A program made the position numbers and the translations under genes. A stretch of 64,000 bases of DNA, taken from JAAYRQ01 sp035647815 (GTDB lineage Bacteria; Bacillota; Syntrophomonadia; Syntrophomonadales; Syntrophomonadaceae). Below, piece by piece: positions 41,465-50,817 of the stretch. Within the stretch, counting starts at the first letter, position 1. The number at the start of each line of letters is the position of its first letter. The DNA lies in the NCBI GenBank assembly GCA_035647815.1, contig DASRMR010000047.1, positions 1-64,000 of the forward strand, in the 5' to 3' direction. The notes under the pieces are model-generated. The model made no database searches. It was not told the DNA's origin and was given only the letters and a program-made list of their open reading frames with translations.

Positions 41465-42601
41465 TCAAAAAACTATTTTCTTTCCTCGAATATTTACACT
41501 GAGTATAACACCTGCAGCTACAATGTTAGTTAACATAGCACTACCTCCATAGCTTAAAAAAGGTAATGGTATACCTGTTATAGGCATAATACCGATTGAC
41601 ATACCGATGTTTTCGTATACATGAAAAAGCCACATAGCAGAAATACCTAAAACGATTAATGTCCCATAAAAATCTTTAGCATTTAAAGCAATGTAAACTG
41701 TGCGCAAAAGTAATATCCCGAAAAGGATAATAACAAAAGCAGCACCGATAAAACCTAGCTCTTCACCTATCACTGAATATATAAAATCCGTATGATGTTC
41801 AGGCAAGAAATTCAACTGCACTTGAGTTCCATTAAATAACCCTTTCCCAAATAACCCTCCTGAGCCTACAGCTATTAGAGATTGGATAGTATTCCATCCA
41901 GCCCCTCTACCACCTTGTCCATCAGCATATGGGTCAATAAACATCGTAAGTCTTTTAATCTGGTAAGTTTCTAAAGGAAGTGGCAGACCATATTGAAAAT
42001 GTAGAAATAATATTAAAGCTGTTAAAGCTATTACACTCGTAATTATAGTAATCATAATTTTAGGATTAGCCCCAGCCATAAACATCATAACCAATGTAAT
42101 TGCAATATATACTAATGCTGTACCTAAATCTGGTTGCACCATAACTAGTAAAAAAGGAATGCCCATAAAAATAAAACAGGGTATTAACTTTGTTAATGTA
42201 TCTAGATTATTTCTGCGTTTACTTAGAAAATCCGCAAAAGCTATAATTAACATTATTTTAGTAAATTCCGCTACCTGAAACGCAGGCAATGGTCCTATAG
42301 TTATCCATCCTGTAGTTCCTCTGACTTCCTCTCCGAAAATCAAAACTGCCACTAACATAACTATTGCCATGCCATATATTATGAAATTATATCTAGATAA
42401 CTGAGCATAGTCATAACGAATAATAAAAATCGATATTCCTATACCCAAGAATATAGTAAATAGTTGTTTTTTCAGATAAAAATAAGGATCACTAGAAATA
42501 GCATTTGTCGCACTTACTAGTACCACAAATCCTATGACTATGATTATAGCCAAAACGATTAAAAAGGGTTTATCTATAAACTTAAATCTTTTTAGTTCCA
42601 C
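41465..42601 (-). CDS. rodA: RodA peptidoglycan glycosyltransferase (SEDS family)
   Basis: RodA polymerises peptidoglycan along the cell length with PBP2. The protein of about 378 residues has about ten membrane helices and the SEDS signatures: GGRGAGWNTIQSLIAVGSGG, FLPEHHTDFIYSVIGEELGF, and GIPLPFLSYGGSAMLTN. The start is a GTG at 42601 with AGGAGG 9 nt upstream; a longer frame to 42646 lacks support. It could be FtsW or SpoVE by fold, but its place beside the min and mre clusters favours RodA. Confidence 0.92.
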   Translation of the reverse strand: MELKRFKFIDKPFLIVLAIIIVIGFVVLVSATNAISSDPYFYLKKQLFTIFLGIGISIFIIRYDYAQLSRYNFIIYGMAIVMLVAVLIFGEEVRGTTGWITIGPLPAFQVAEFTKIMLIIAFADFLSKRRNNLDTLTKLIPCFIFMGIPFLLVMVQPDLGTALVYIAITLVMMFMAGANPKIMITIITSVIALTALILFLHFQYGLPLPLETYQIKRLTMFIDPYADGQGGRGAGWNTIQSLIAVGSGGLFGKGLFNGTQVQLNFLPEHHTDFIYSVIGEELGFIGAAFVIILFGILLLRTVYIALNAKDFYGTLIVLGISAMWLFHVYENIGMSIGIMPITGIPLPFLSYGGSAMLTNIVAAGVILSVNIRGKKIVF

Positions 42602-42684
42602 AATCGTTAACCTCCTAGAACTAATTATATAAGTTAATAATGTCATGTCTAGTTCAGAAATATAGAGAATAGAGAAAACAACAG

Positions 42685-42711
42685 AAAATCCGAGTATTAA
42701 ACCCGGATTTT
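42685..42711 (-). terminator. Terminator after minE
   Basis: AAAATCCG (42685-42692) and CGGATTTT (42704-42711) pair across an 11-nt loop, with a T-rich leftward exit. It separates minCDE from rodA. Confidence 0.75.
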
Positions 42712-42750
42712 AACAGAACTGTTTTTTATTGTCTTGTGTTTTTCATCAAA

Positions 42751-43029
42751 TCATTCATTTACAACTTTCTTAAATCCCTTTATAGGAATATTAGCTACTA
42801 ATGCAATAGAATCTTCCTCATTTTCAAGATTTACAATTAATTGTTCTTCATCTATATCTAAATATTCTCTCATCACTTTTATTAAATCTTCTTTTAAGAG
42901 AGTAATAAATTCTGAGGAAACTGTGGCTCGATCATGTACTATTACTAGACGCAACCTTTCTCTGGCAATATCTTTACTATTTAACGATTCCTTAGAGAAT
43001 ATCTTATTAATAATATCTAACAAAACCAT
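42751..43029 (-). CDS. minE: MinE, topological specificity factor
   Basis: MinE drives pole-to-pole movement of MinCD so division occurs at midcell. The 92 residues have an N-terminal helix (MVLLDIINKIFSKESLNSKD), the MinD-contact segment RERLRLVIVHDRATVSSEFI and the topological C-terminal domain. A MinE in a Gram-positive context points to Clostridia; Bacilli use DivIVA. It follows minD by 10 nt. Confidence 0.96.
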   Translation of the reverse strand: MVLLDIINKIFSKESLNSKDIARERLRLVIVHDRATVSSEFITLLKEDLIKVMREYLDIDEEQLIVNLENEEDSIALVANIPIKGFKKVVNE

Positions 43030-43039
43030 ACCCCTCCCC

Positions 43040-43840
43040 CTATCTTGCTAATTTAAGCATTTTCCTAAAACGGTCCACAAAAGATGGAGTATCATCACCA
43101 GAAAGCATAGGCACATCATTGCCCATAATTCTACTAGCTACACGCCTATATGCTGCACCTGCTCTAGAATTATTTTCAGTTACTGCAGGTTCACCACGGT
43201 TAGTTGATACTACTATAAATTCATCCTCAGGCACAACCCCGAGCAGATCAATCGAAAGGATATCTAGGATATCTTCTATATCCATCATATCACCACGCCT
43301 AATCATTTTTGAACGTAGACGATTTATTATTAATTTGGGATTTCTTAAATCTGCTGCTTCGAGCAAACCGATAATTCGGTCTGCATCCCTAACTGAAGAT
43401 ATTTCTGGGGTAGCAATTACTATTGCTTGGTCAGCCCCGGATATAGCATTTTTAAAACCTTGTTCTATACCAGCAGGACAATCCACTAGGACATATTCAA
43501 ACTCTTTTTTAAGTTCATTCATTAAGTTTTTCATTTGATGGGGAGTTACTGCTGATTTTTCCTTAGTCTGTGCTGCAGGTAAAAGGTATAGTCCATCATA
43601 TCTTTTATCTTTAATAAGCGCTTTTTTAAGTTGGCAATTTCCATTCACAACATCAACAATATCAAATACTATACGGTTCTCTAAACCCATTACTACATCT
43701 AGGTTTCTTAAACCGATGTCCGTATCTAATAAAACCACCTTTTTGTCCATCATAGCTAATGCTGTTCCAATATTAGCAGTTGTTGTAGTTTTTCCTACGC
43801 CACCTTTACCTGAAGTGATAACTATAACCTTGCTTTTCAT
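43040..43840 (-). CDS. minD: MinD, septum-site ATPase
   Basis: MinD is a ParA-type ATPase that recruits MinC to the membrane. The 266 residues show the deviant Walker A KGGVGKTTTTANIG (11-24), LLDTDIGLRNLD, LVDCPAGIEQGF, and a C-terminal amphipathic membrane helix (FVDRFRKMLKLAR). It is between minC and minE in one operon. Confidence 0.98.
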   Translation of the reverse strand: MKSKVIVITSGKGGVGKTTTTANIGTALAMMDKKVVLLDTDIGLRNLDVVMGLENRIVFDIVDVVNGNCQLKKALIKDKRYDGLYLLPAAQTKEKSAVTPHQMKNLMNELKKEFEYVLVDCPAGIEQGFKNAISGADQAIVIATPEISSVRDADRIIGLLEAADLRNPKLIINRLRSKMIRRGDMMDIEDILDILSIDLLGVVPEDEFIVVSTNRGEPAVTENNSRAGAAYRRVASRIMGNDVPMLSGDDTPSFVDRFRKMLKLAR

Positions 43841-43854
43841 TATTTAGCCTCCAA

Positions 43855-44484
43855 TCAGATTTTTAATTTCTCGATAATTACCTTTCCAGCTTTAATACGG
43901 GCAATTTCAGGAGTTTTTACTACTATAGCCTCCCCATCTGGTGGTCGAGTAATATGATTAGCAATTCTAAGTTGAGTAGGAATGAGTCTATAGGCTGCGA
44001 TTATAGAAGTCTCATCACCAAACGCTCCTGCATGAACCATTCCTCTCAAAGTACCCATTACCATAATATTTCCTCGTGCTATAACTTCTGCCCCCGGATT
44101 AATATCCCCTAAAATCACCACATTACCATCAGCAAAAATTCTTTGACCTGACCGCAAATTTTTGCACACTAATGCAGTTTGCTCATATTGAGACATTTCA
44201 CTAAACTCATTTGTTTCACTCAATTCTGTTCCCTCATCAAAAGAAGTATTAGCCCTTAATTCCTTAAGATATAAACCGTGATCTAACAGAATATCCTCGA
44301 TTTCATGAATTTGCTTAGTTGTTACATCCATATCTCCTAAATCGATGATAACCTGCGTTCCGAGATTTTGTGATTCTATATTTGCAAGTCTTTTAGTTAG
44401 TTCATGTTTTATATCTACGAAGGTATTAAATGTCTTTAGACTAATTAATGAGCTTTTTTTCTTAAGAATTGATAATGTTGCCAT
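43855..44484 (-). CDS. minC: MinC, septum-formation inhibitor
   Basis: MinC blocks FtsZ polymer formation away from midcell. At 209 residues it has an N-terminal FtsZ-inhibiting domain (1-100) and a C-terminal beta-helix with RSGQRIFADGNVVILGDINP, GNIMVMGTLRGMVHAGAFGD, the MinD/septum-binding part. It starts the minCDE operon; pbp2's terminator (44558-44596) separates it from upstream genes, so its promoter is in 44485-44557. Confidence 0.96.
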   Translation of the reverse strand: MATLSILKKKSSLISLKTFNTFVDIKHELTKRLANIESQNLGTQVIIDLGDMDVTTKQIHEIEDILLDHGLYLKELRANTSFDEGTELSETNEFSEMSQYEQTALVCKNLRSGQRIFADGNVVILGDINPGAEVIARGNIMVMGTLRGMVHAGAFGDETSIIAAYRLIPTQLRIANHITRPPDGEAIVVKTPEIARIKAGKVIIEKLKI

Positions 44485-44557
44485 CTAATAACCCCCATTC
44501 AAATAAAAACTCATACCTTAAACTTCTATAGTTTACATTAATTCCCTTTGATGAAAA

Positions 44558-44596
44558 ACAAAAAAATAGTGATTTTAATTCAATAAAACCACTATT
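44558..44596 (-). terminator. Terminator after pbp2
   Basis: AATAGTGATTTTA (44565-44577) pairs imperfectly with AATAAAACCACTATT (44582-44596); leftward it exits into seven T. Confidence 0.75.
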
Positions 44597-44637
44597 CTCG
44601 TCGTTTATGCTTAATTACTTTCCCTGATTATTCGCTA

Positions 44638-46704
44638 TTATTCAGAAGGCAATTGCTCTGTTGTTTCGACATCTTCTTGATTAAGATGATCCTTAACTCC
44701 GAAATATTGCTCAAATAAGGCTTGGGCTATATATCCAGCAGAACCCCCACCACTTCTGCCATATTCGATTACCCCAGCAAATGCTATTTGGGGATCATCA
44801 ACTGGAGCAAAAGCGATAAATGCGCCATGAAAGTCCTTTTTCGCATCATCAATAATTCGTCCCGTTTCCGATGTTCCAGTTTTTGCACCTACCTGAATAT
44901 TATCTGGAAAATGGTGAAATAGATGATAGGCAGTTCCACTCGGTTTAGTTGTCTCATGCATAGCTCGTCTTGTTTCAGCAATACTTTCCGGCTTTATATC
45001 AACTTTTCTAGTTACCACTGGCTGCATAGTTTTTAAGTCTTTACCAGTAGATGATGTGATTCGTTCCACGATATAAGGTTGCATATAATCGCCGCCATTA
45101 GCGATAGTAGCCGTAAAATTTGCTAGTTGTAAAACAGTATAAGTACTTGCACCTTGCCCAATAGACATGTTAAATGTATCAAAAGGTTGCCAAGTCGTAT
45201 TAAATTGATAATCTATTTGGTACTGGGCCTCTAGTTTTGACTTTTCATTCTTTTTTAATCTTTCTAGTTCTTCTTTTTCCTGCTCATTTCCACTATTTAC
45301 TAATAAAGGTTCATATTTTTCTTCTAGTTTTTTGCGCAAGTTATCATACTTACGATCAGTTAAAATAGCATTTATCTCCTTTTTCCACTCAGGTGTAGGA
45401 AGTAGACCTGATCTTTCAAAAGGTAAATCTATGCCAGTTTTGCTGCCTAGCCCAAATTCGGCACTTACATGTATCAAGCCATCTTTTGTTGCTCTACGCC
45501 CCATCTCTTGAAAGTAAGTATTACAAGATCTAGCCATTGCAGAATAATAGTTTACATTACCATGAACTTTGGTACATCTAATATAAGGTGCAATCCAATA
45601 TTTTCCCTGACAATTTACTTCATAAGCCAAGGGATTAGCTCCACCTCGCTCCAAAGCCGCCATACCTGTTATAGGTTTATAAGTAGAGCCAGGGGGATAT
45701 GTATTCTGAATAGCTCTGTTCATAGCAGCTCCTGGTTGTAACGGGTCATACTGCTCCACTTGCGGAAAATAATAAGCAGCTAATTCATTACTAATATTAC
45801 CTTTCCAATCGTCAGGGTTTAAAGCTGGACTACTAGCCATGGCTAGTATTTTTCCAGTTTTAACTTCTAGTAAAACGGCAGAACCGACTTTAGCTTTTGG
45901 ATACCCTTTTTGTAAATTTTCTAAAACTTCATTTAGACTTTTTTCCATAACCTTTTGCAAGTTCATATCTACCGTTAAATATAGATTGTTTCCTGGTTTA
46001 GGTTCTAAAGTTATCAATTCACGTATCGGTCTATTCCTAGCATCAACCTCTACCCTCCTTGCACCCTCGATTCCCCTCAATTCTTCTTCATATTGTTTTT
46101 CCACACCAGATTTACCGATTAGACTATTTAGCGTATAGTTAAAACCTGCTTCTTTTGCTACTTGAATCTCTTCCGGACTGATTGAATGGATATATCCTAA
46201 TAAATGACCTGCTGTTGACCCATTAGGATAATAGCGTAAAGGTTCTACACTAATATTAACTCCCGGATAATCTTGACGATTCTCCTCTAATTCCACTACT
46301 AAATCCCAAGATATATCCCGCATAATTACAACAGATTCATATAATCTAATTTGTTGCATTTCAACCTTTTCTATTATAGATTCTACACTCAGATTAGGAT
46401 AGTATTTATTAACCTTTTCAACTAATTTAGTAATTACTTCTTCTTGATTTTGAACGCCTACCGGGCTGAAATTCAAAGTATATACCAATTCATTAGCAGC
46501 TAAAATCTCATCTTGAGAAGCATATATTTCACCTCTAGGAGGTTTTATAGATACTAACCTAAGACTATTTTCTTTAGCCTGAGTTTGATAAATATCGTTA
46601 TAAAACAATTGCACTATTGCAAGTCTTATACATAAAACTGCTAAAAGTGCAATTATAATCCAAGTATATATTTTTATGCCCTTTTTTAGATCTAACGGTT
46701 TCAC
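44638..46704 (-). CDS. mrdA: Penicillin-binding protein 2 (transpeptidase)
   Basis: A class B PBP that crosslinks peptidoglycan for cell elongation, partner of RodA. The 688-residue protein has one N-terminal membrane helix (about 12-33), a dimerisation or allosteric domain (about 55-260: PPRGEIYASQDEILAANELV), and the transpeptidase domain with active Ser340 in PPGSTYKP, SCN in ARSCNTYF, and KTG (608-610) in GAKTGTSETG. It is in the radC-mreBCD-pbp2 run, its first codon next to the mreD stop. About 80 residues of charged helix (KYDNLRKKLEEKYEPLLVNS) are inserted in the catalytic region, a common feature in Clostridial PBP2. Confidence 0.94.
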   Translation of the reverse strand: MKPLDLKKGIKIYTWIIIALLAVLCIRLAIVQLFYNDIYQTQAKENSLRLVSIKPPRGEIYASQDEILAANELVYTLNFSPVGVQNQEEVITKLVEKVNKYYPNLSVESIIEKVEMQQIRLYESVVIMRDISWDLVVELEENRQDYPGVNISVEPLRYYPNGSTAGHLLGYIHSISPEEIQVAKEAGFNYTLNSLIGKSGVEKQYEEELRGIEGARRVEVDARNRPIRELITLEPKPGNNLYLTVDMNLQKVMEKSLNEVLENLQKGYPKAKVGSAVLLEVKTGKILAMASSPALNPDDWKGNISNELAAYYFPQVEQYDPLQPGAAMNRAIQNTYPPGSTYKPITGMAALERGGANPLAYEVNCQGKYWIAPYIRCTKVHGNVNYYSAMARSCNTYFQEMGRRATKDGLIHVSAEFGLGSKTGIDLPFERSGLLPTPEWKKEINAILTDRKYDNLRKKLEEKYEPLLVNSGNEQEKEELERLKKNEKSKLEAQYQIDYQFNTTWQPFDTFNMSIGQGASTYTVLQLANFTATIANGGDYMQPYIVERITSSTGKDLKTMQPVVTRKVDIKPESIAETRRAMHETTKPSGTAYHLFHHFPDNIQVGAKTGTSETGRIIDDAKKDFHGAFIAFAPVDDPQIAFAGVIEYGRSGGGSAGYIAQALFEQYFGVKDHLNQEDVETTEQLPSE

Positions 46705-47208
46705 TTATCTTCCCCCATAAGGCCTAAGTACACCATCTTTTGTAGAATGATAATACCAAGCATAAATTGGTGTAGCTAATAAAATATTATAAATACTTTG
46801 ATACAACATATTAGGTAATATATTTATATCTAAATGAAAAACATTATAGCTAATTAAACTGAGTAATACTAAGAACACCCCGTTAATAATGGTGCCAAAC
46901 ATAACTGTGATAATTCCTATTAGTATATTGTCTTTAAAAACATTTCGCCCCAACCTACTAATTAAGTACGCTGTAGCACCTTTAGCTAAGGCATTAATTC
47001 CGATAAAGCTCCCTATATATAAATCTTCTAATAACCCACACAAAAAACCGTAAAAAAATGCATTTCTAGGTTTATTGAGCAAAGCCAAGAAAACTACGAA
47101 TATTAAAATAAGATCTGGCAAGGCTCCTTTTATAGGATAAAAACCAAATAAAGTCGATTGTAAAAATATCGACAAAAACGGTAATAATATAAGTACCAAA
47201 TAACGCAC
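46705..47208 (-). CDS. mreD: MreD, rod-shape membrane protein
   Basis: MreD is an integral membrane part of the Rod complex. The 167 residues hold about five helices (LVLILLPFLSIFLQSTLFGF, DLILIFVVFLALLNKP, GFLCGLLEDLYIGSFIGINA). The GLLEDLYIG motif is characteristic. It lies 4 nt after mreC and abuts pbp2. Confidence 0.93.
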   Translation of the reverse strand: MRYLVLILLPFLSIFLQSTLFGFYPIKGALPDLILIFVVFLALLNKPRNAFFYGFLCGLLEDLYIGSFIGINALAKGATAYLISRLGRNVFKDNILIGIITVMFGTIINGVFLVLLSLISYNVFHLDINILPNMLYQSIYNILLATPIYAWYYHSTKDGVLRPYGGR

Positions 47209-47212
47209 AATA

Positions 47213-48085
47213 TTACTCCTCTACCTCATCACCCTCAAAATCATCTTCGAAAACAGTTGGACGATAATCGGTAATCACCAACACTTCCTCTAAACGATCA
47301 AAATTTACCACAGGTTTTATAGTGGCTGATAACAAAAGTCCATTCGGCTCTTGGGTGACAGTACTCACAACCCCAATATCTATACCGGGGGGATAAGTTT
47401 GCGATAATCCCGAAGAAATTACTATATCATTTGGTTTTATAGTAGAATAATATGGAATGTTAATCATTCGCAGATCATTATTGTCTCCTAGACCTTCTAA
47501 AATTCCATTAGTATCACGATTCTGCTGTATAGTTACCCCAACTGCCATTTCTCTATCAGTTATAAGTGCTACTTGAGCAGAATTTTGACTAACACTACGT
47601 ACCCTGCCTATTAAACCATCTTGATTCATAACTGGCATACCTTTGACAATACCACTGCTCGCACCCTGATCAATAGTAATATTTCTATACCAATTATTAG
47701 GACTTCTTGCGATGACTTTAGCTGATTGTAAATCGTATTTTTCTATATTATGATCTTTAAAATTTAGTATCTTTTGCAATCTCTTAGCTTCTGATTTAAA
47801 TTCTCTGAGTGATTGGTTCTGAAATCTTAGCTCTCGGTTTTTTTCTTCTAATTCTACTATCTGATTTTGCAAATTCTTAGTATTTGCAAAAATAGTACCC
47901 ATTCCTCCCCAATTATCTCGAAATTCATTTACCCCTATTTGCAGAGGGGTATAAGTGTCTCTTATTACTTTTTCTAAAATTGTAATATCATCTCTACTCT
48001 CAGATGTTAAGTTAATTACAAACATTGAGATAAAAAAGATTAATAATGCTATCCATAAATATTTGTTTTTTAATAATTTAAACAA
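47213..48085 (-). CDS. mreC: MreC, rod-shape periplasmic-facing scaffold
   Basis: MreC links MreB to PBP2 outside the membrane. The 290-residue protein has an N-terminal membrane helix (about 9-26), a coiled coil (about 70-108: QNQIVELEEKNRELRFQNQS) and two beta-barrel halves with VIARSPNNWYRNITIDQGAS, VKGMPVMNQDGLIGRV and YPPGIDIGVVSTV. It is between mreB and mreD in the conserved order. Confidence 0.96.
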   Translation of the reverse strand: MFKLLKNKYLWIALLIFFISMFVINLTSESRDDITILEKVIRDTYTPLQIGVNEFRDNWGGMGTIFANTKNLQNQIVELEEKNRELRFQNQSLREFKSEAKRLQKILNFKDHNIEKYDLQSAKVIARSPNNWYRNITIDQGASSGIVKGMPVMNQDGLIGRVRSVSQNSAQVALITDREMAVGVTIQQNRDTNGILEGLGDNNDLRMINIPYYSTIKPNDIVISSGLSQTYPPGIDIGVVSTVTQEPNGLLLSATIKPVVNFDRLEEVLVITDYRPTVFEDDFEGDEVEE

Positions 48086-48099
48086 AACCCCTCACCTTT

Positions 48100-49119
48100 T
48101 TAAAAAGATTTTTTGGGACTTATCAAAACTCTTTTCAATACATCTATATTCTCCAAAACTTTCCCTGTCCCCTGAGCTACGGCAAATAACGGATCTTCAC
48201 AAACATATACTGGCATATTAGTTTCATTGCTGATTAGTTTGTCTAGTCCCTTTAGAAGAGCACCGCCACCAGCCATTACTATTCCCCTATCCATAATGTC
48301 TGAAGCTAATTCAGGTGGGGTTCTTTCCAGACATATCTTAATTCCATCAATAATCGCTTCTACAGTTTCAGCTAATGCATCTTGAATTTCCATAGATGAA
48401 ACTTGAATAGTTTTAGGTAATCCGCTTACTAAGTCACGACCACGAACTTCATAAAGTTCTTCTGGTCCTTCCCATAGTGCAGAACCGATAGAAGTCTTAA
48501 TGTCTTCTGCAGTCCGCTCTCCTATAAGTAATGAATGATTTTTCTTTAGGTGTTGGATTATTGATTCATCCATATTGTTACCAGCAACCCGAACTGATTT
48601 AGCAGTAACTACACCACCTAATGATATAACTGCAACTTCAGTAGTCCCACCACCAATATCTACTATTAAATTACCAGTAGGTTCATGTACAGGCAGACCA
48701 GCACCTATGGCGGCCGCCATCGGCTCTTCAATCAAATAGGCCTCCTTGGCCCCACCTTGCAGGGCAGCTTCCCGTACAGCCCTTTCCTCTACCGTTGTAC
48801 ATCCAGTCGGGATACTAATTACTACTCGTGGTCTAATAAAAGGACTTTTTTGTCCTAATGCTTTAGTTATAAAATATTTTAGCATGGCTTGAGTAATATC
48901 AAAATCCGCAATTACGCCATCTTTCATCGGTCTAATTGCGATTATATTTCCCGGAGTTCTCCCAATCATTCGTTTAGCTTCTTCACCAACAGCTAAAACA
49001 TTACCAGTATCGCTTTGAATCGCAACTACTGAAGGCTCAGTCATAACTACTCCTTTGCCTTTAACATGTACTAGTGTGTTAGCTGTGCCTAAATCTATTC
49101 CCATATCTTTTCCAAACAA
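48100..49119 (-). CDS. mreB: MreB, actin-like rod-shape protein
   Basis: MreB filaments orient cell-wall synthesis along the length. The 339-residue protein begins MFGKDMGIDLGTANTLVHVK (phosphate 1 loop) and contains GNLIVDIGGGTTEVAVISLG (phosphate 2) and GIVMAGGGALLKGLDK (adenosine motif). It is followed by mreC at 15 nt. The nearby minD/minC and RodA/PBP2 genes make one shape-and-division block. Confidence 0.98.
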   Translation of the reverse strand: MFGKDMGIDLGTANTLVHVKGKGVVMTEPSVVAIQSDTGNVLAVGEEAKRMIGRTPGNIIAIRPMKDGVIADFDITQAMLKYFITKALGQKSPFIRPRVVISIPTGCTTVEERAVREAALQGGAKEAYLIEEPMAAAIGAGLPVHEPTGNLIVDIGGGTTEVAVISLGGVVTAKSVRVAGNNMDESIIQHLKKNHSLLIGERTAEDIKTSIGSALWEGPEELYEVRGRDLVSGLPKTIQVSSMEIQDALAETVEAIIDGIKICLERTPPELASDIMDRGIVMAGGGALLKGLDKLISNETNMPVYVCEDPLFAVAQGTGKVLENIDVLKRVLISPKKSF

Positions 49120-49141
49120 GATCTATAATCCCCCTTAATTC

Positions 49142-49828
49142 TTATATAAGGTTCTCAGCTTTTAAACTTACAAAACAGTTATCACCAATTATTATATGGT
49201 CTAATAGCTTTATACCCATTAGTTCACCTGCATCTTTTAGTCTTTTAGTAATTTGTATATCTTCATTACTAGGTGACGGATCACCAGTAGGATGATTATG
49301 TACTAAAATAATATTTGCTGCACTTTTTTTAACAGCTGTCTTATATACTTCCCGTGGATGGGCTATAGAACTATGTAACCCACCAACTGATACATCTTCA
49401 ATGGTAATTACACCATTCTTGCGATCGAGATATAAAACTCTAAAATATTCCCTATCAAAATGTCTCATTTCTTCCATAAGCATATTCTTAACATCATCTG
49501 GTGATTTAATATAAGTTCTATACCTAGTGCTAGTGGCCACTCTTTGTCCTAATTCAAAAGCCGCTTTTATCTGCACCGCCTTAGCAGTACCAATTCCACG
49601 CTGTTCAGTTAATTCTTCTAAACTAGCTTCTTTCAAATTACGTAAATTTTCATATTTTATAAGTAAAGCTTTAGACAAGTCTATAGCACTCATATTTTTA
49701 GTACCCATACCTATAATGATAGCTAAAAGCTCTGTTTCACTAAGACTAGTTTCGCCTTCATTAATTAGTTTTTCACGTGGCCGCATAGAAATAGGCATAT
49801 CCTTAATGTTTACATTATAATCTACCAT
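49142..49828 (-). CDS. radC: RadC/JAB-domain protein
   Basis: A 228-residue member of the RadC family: an N-terminal helix-hairpin-helix (about 55-85, LTEQRGIGTAKAVQIKAAFE) and a C-terminal JAB/MPN metal site with HNHPTGDPSPSNED (about 175-188), where two His and Asp bind zinc. The name comes from an old DNA-repair link that is not upheld; the role is uncertain. It sits next to mreB in most Firmicutes. It ends 6 nt after maf's stop position in the same strand. Confidence 0.94.
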   Translation of the reverse strand: MVDYNVNIKDMPISMRPREKLINEGETSLSETELLAIIIGMGTKNMSAIDLSKALLIKYENLRNLKEASLEELTEQRGIGTAKAVQIKAAFELGQRVATSTRYRTYIKSPDDVKNMLMEEMRHFDREYFRVLYLDRKNGVITIEDVSVGGLHSSIAHPREVYKTAVKKSAANIILVHNHPTGDPSPSNEDIQITKRLKDAGELMGIKLLDHIIIGDNCFVSLKAENLI

Positions 49829-49834
49829 TAAACA

Positions 49835-50416
49835 TTACCCTCCCAGAAGATTTACCCCCTGCTCTAACAACATTTCATATAAAATTGTTAGTGGTAAACC
49901 AACCACATTAAAATAACAGCCTTCAATCTTTTCTACTAATAAAGCCCCTATACCCTGAATAGCATATGCACCAGCTTTACCAAATGGCTCTTTAGTAGCA
50001 ATATAAGCTTTTATTTCCTCCCCGCTTAGGTCACGAAAATGAACTAGTGTTGTCGCAGTTTTTACTGCACAAAAACCGGTATGCTTATTTATAAGGCAAA
50101 TAGCAGTTATCACTCGGTGAGAATTACCGCTTAATGTTTCTAAAAAATCAAAAGCTTCTAGCTCATTCTTGGGCTTACCTAAAATCATACCATTATAAAC
50201 TACTATTGTATCAGCTGAAACAATAATACCACTTTTCAAAGCTTGGGAAACAGCTTTTGCTTTTTCCTGGGCTATTCTTCTGACTGCCTCTTCTGGCAAT
50301 TCATTAAGCTGTATATCCTCAGCAATTTCAGCAGTAATTTGAGTATAATCAATTCCTAATCTATCAAATAATTCCCTGCGACGTGGTGATCCTGAAGCTA
50401 ATATAATCTTTTTCAA
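49835..50416 (-). CDS. maf: Maf-like nucleotide pyrophosphatase
   Basis: Maf proteins hydrolyse non-canonical or dTTP/UTP nucleoside triphosphates and affect septum formation. The 193 residues open MKKIILASGSPRRRELFDRL (signature S/A-S-x-S-P-R-R), and have VSADTIVVYNGMILGKPKNE (active-site Asp and Lys) and KAGAYAIQGIGALLVEKIEG near the end. It precedes radC by 6 nt in one leftward run. Confidence 0.96.
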   Translation of the reverse strand: MKKIILASGSPRRRELFDRLGIDYTQITAEIAEDIQLNELPEEAVRRIAQEKAKAVSQALKSGIIVSADTIVVYNGMILGKPKNELEAFDFLETLSGNSHRVITAICLINKHTGFCAVKTATTLVHFRDLSGEEIKAYIATKEPFGKAGAYAIQGIGALLVEKIEGCYFNVVGLPLTILYEMLLEQGVNLLGG

Positions 50417-50433
50417 TTAAACAACCCTCATAA

Positions 50434-50697
50434 TTATAGTCTTTTAAATATTAAATAAGCTACTATAAAACCAATAATAGTAAAAAGGTTAATATGTAAC
50501 ATAAAACCAAAATTAAATGTAAGTACCTTTAAATCTAAGGTAATAGTAGGTAAACCTATACTTTGGGTCCGCCCTAATTCAGATATGCTCGGCCATAACT
50601 TAACCATAGCCTCCCCTATCCAGCCACCAATAATTCCACCTAAAACTAATAATAACAATAAGAATTGCCAGCCAGGATAAGTACGAGATTTAGACAC
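50434..50697 (-). CDS. DUF4321 small membrane protein
   Basis: An 87-residue protein with two membrane helices (about 10-28, WQFLLLLLVLGGIIGGWIGE, and about 65-84, INLFTIIGFIVAYLIFKRL) and a central FNFGFMLHINLF, typical of DUF4321. It sits upstream of maf in many Firmicutes. The function is unknown; its conserved place before maf-radC-mreB suggests an envelope or division role. Confidence 0.82.
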   Translation of the reverse strand: MSKSRTYPGWQFLLLLLVLGGIIGGWIGEAMVKLWPSISELGRTQSIGLPTITLDLKVLTFNFGFMLHINLFTIIGFIVAYLIFKRL

Positions 50698-50773
50698 TGT
50701 TTACCTCCAAATTAGGTATTTTTTTAAAGTCTAGCATTAGTCATTAGTAAAAACAAGGTTCTTGATAAATAAT

Positions 50774-50797
50774 AAAAGCTCTCCATGGAGAGCTTTT
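50774..50797. terminator. Terminator after rex
   Basis: A perfect 24-bp palindrome AAAAGCTCTCC-AT-GGAGAGCTTTT; with flanking A and T runs it serves leftward rex transcripts, 20 nt past the stop. Confidence 0.85.
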
Positions 50798-50817
50798 AAG
50801 CTACTAATAAATGTCTC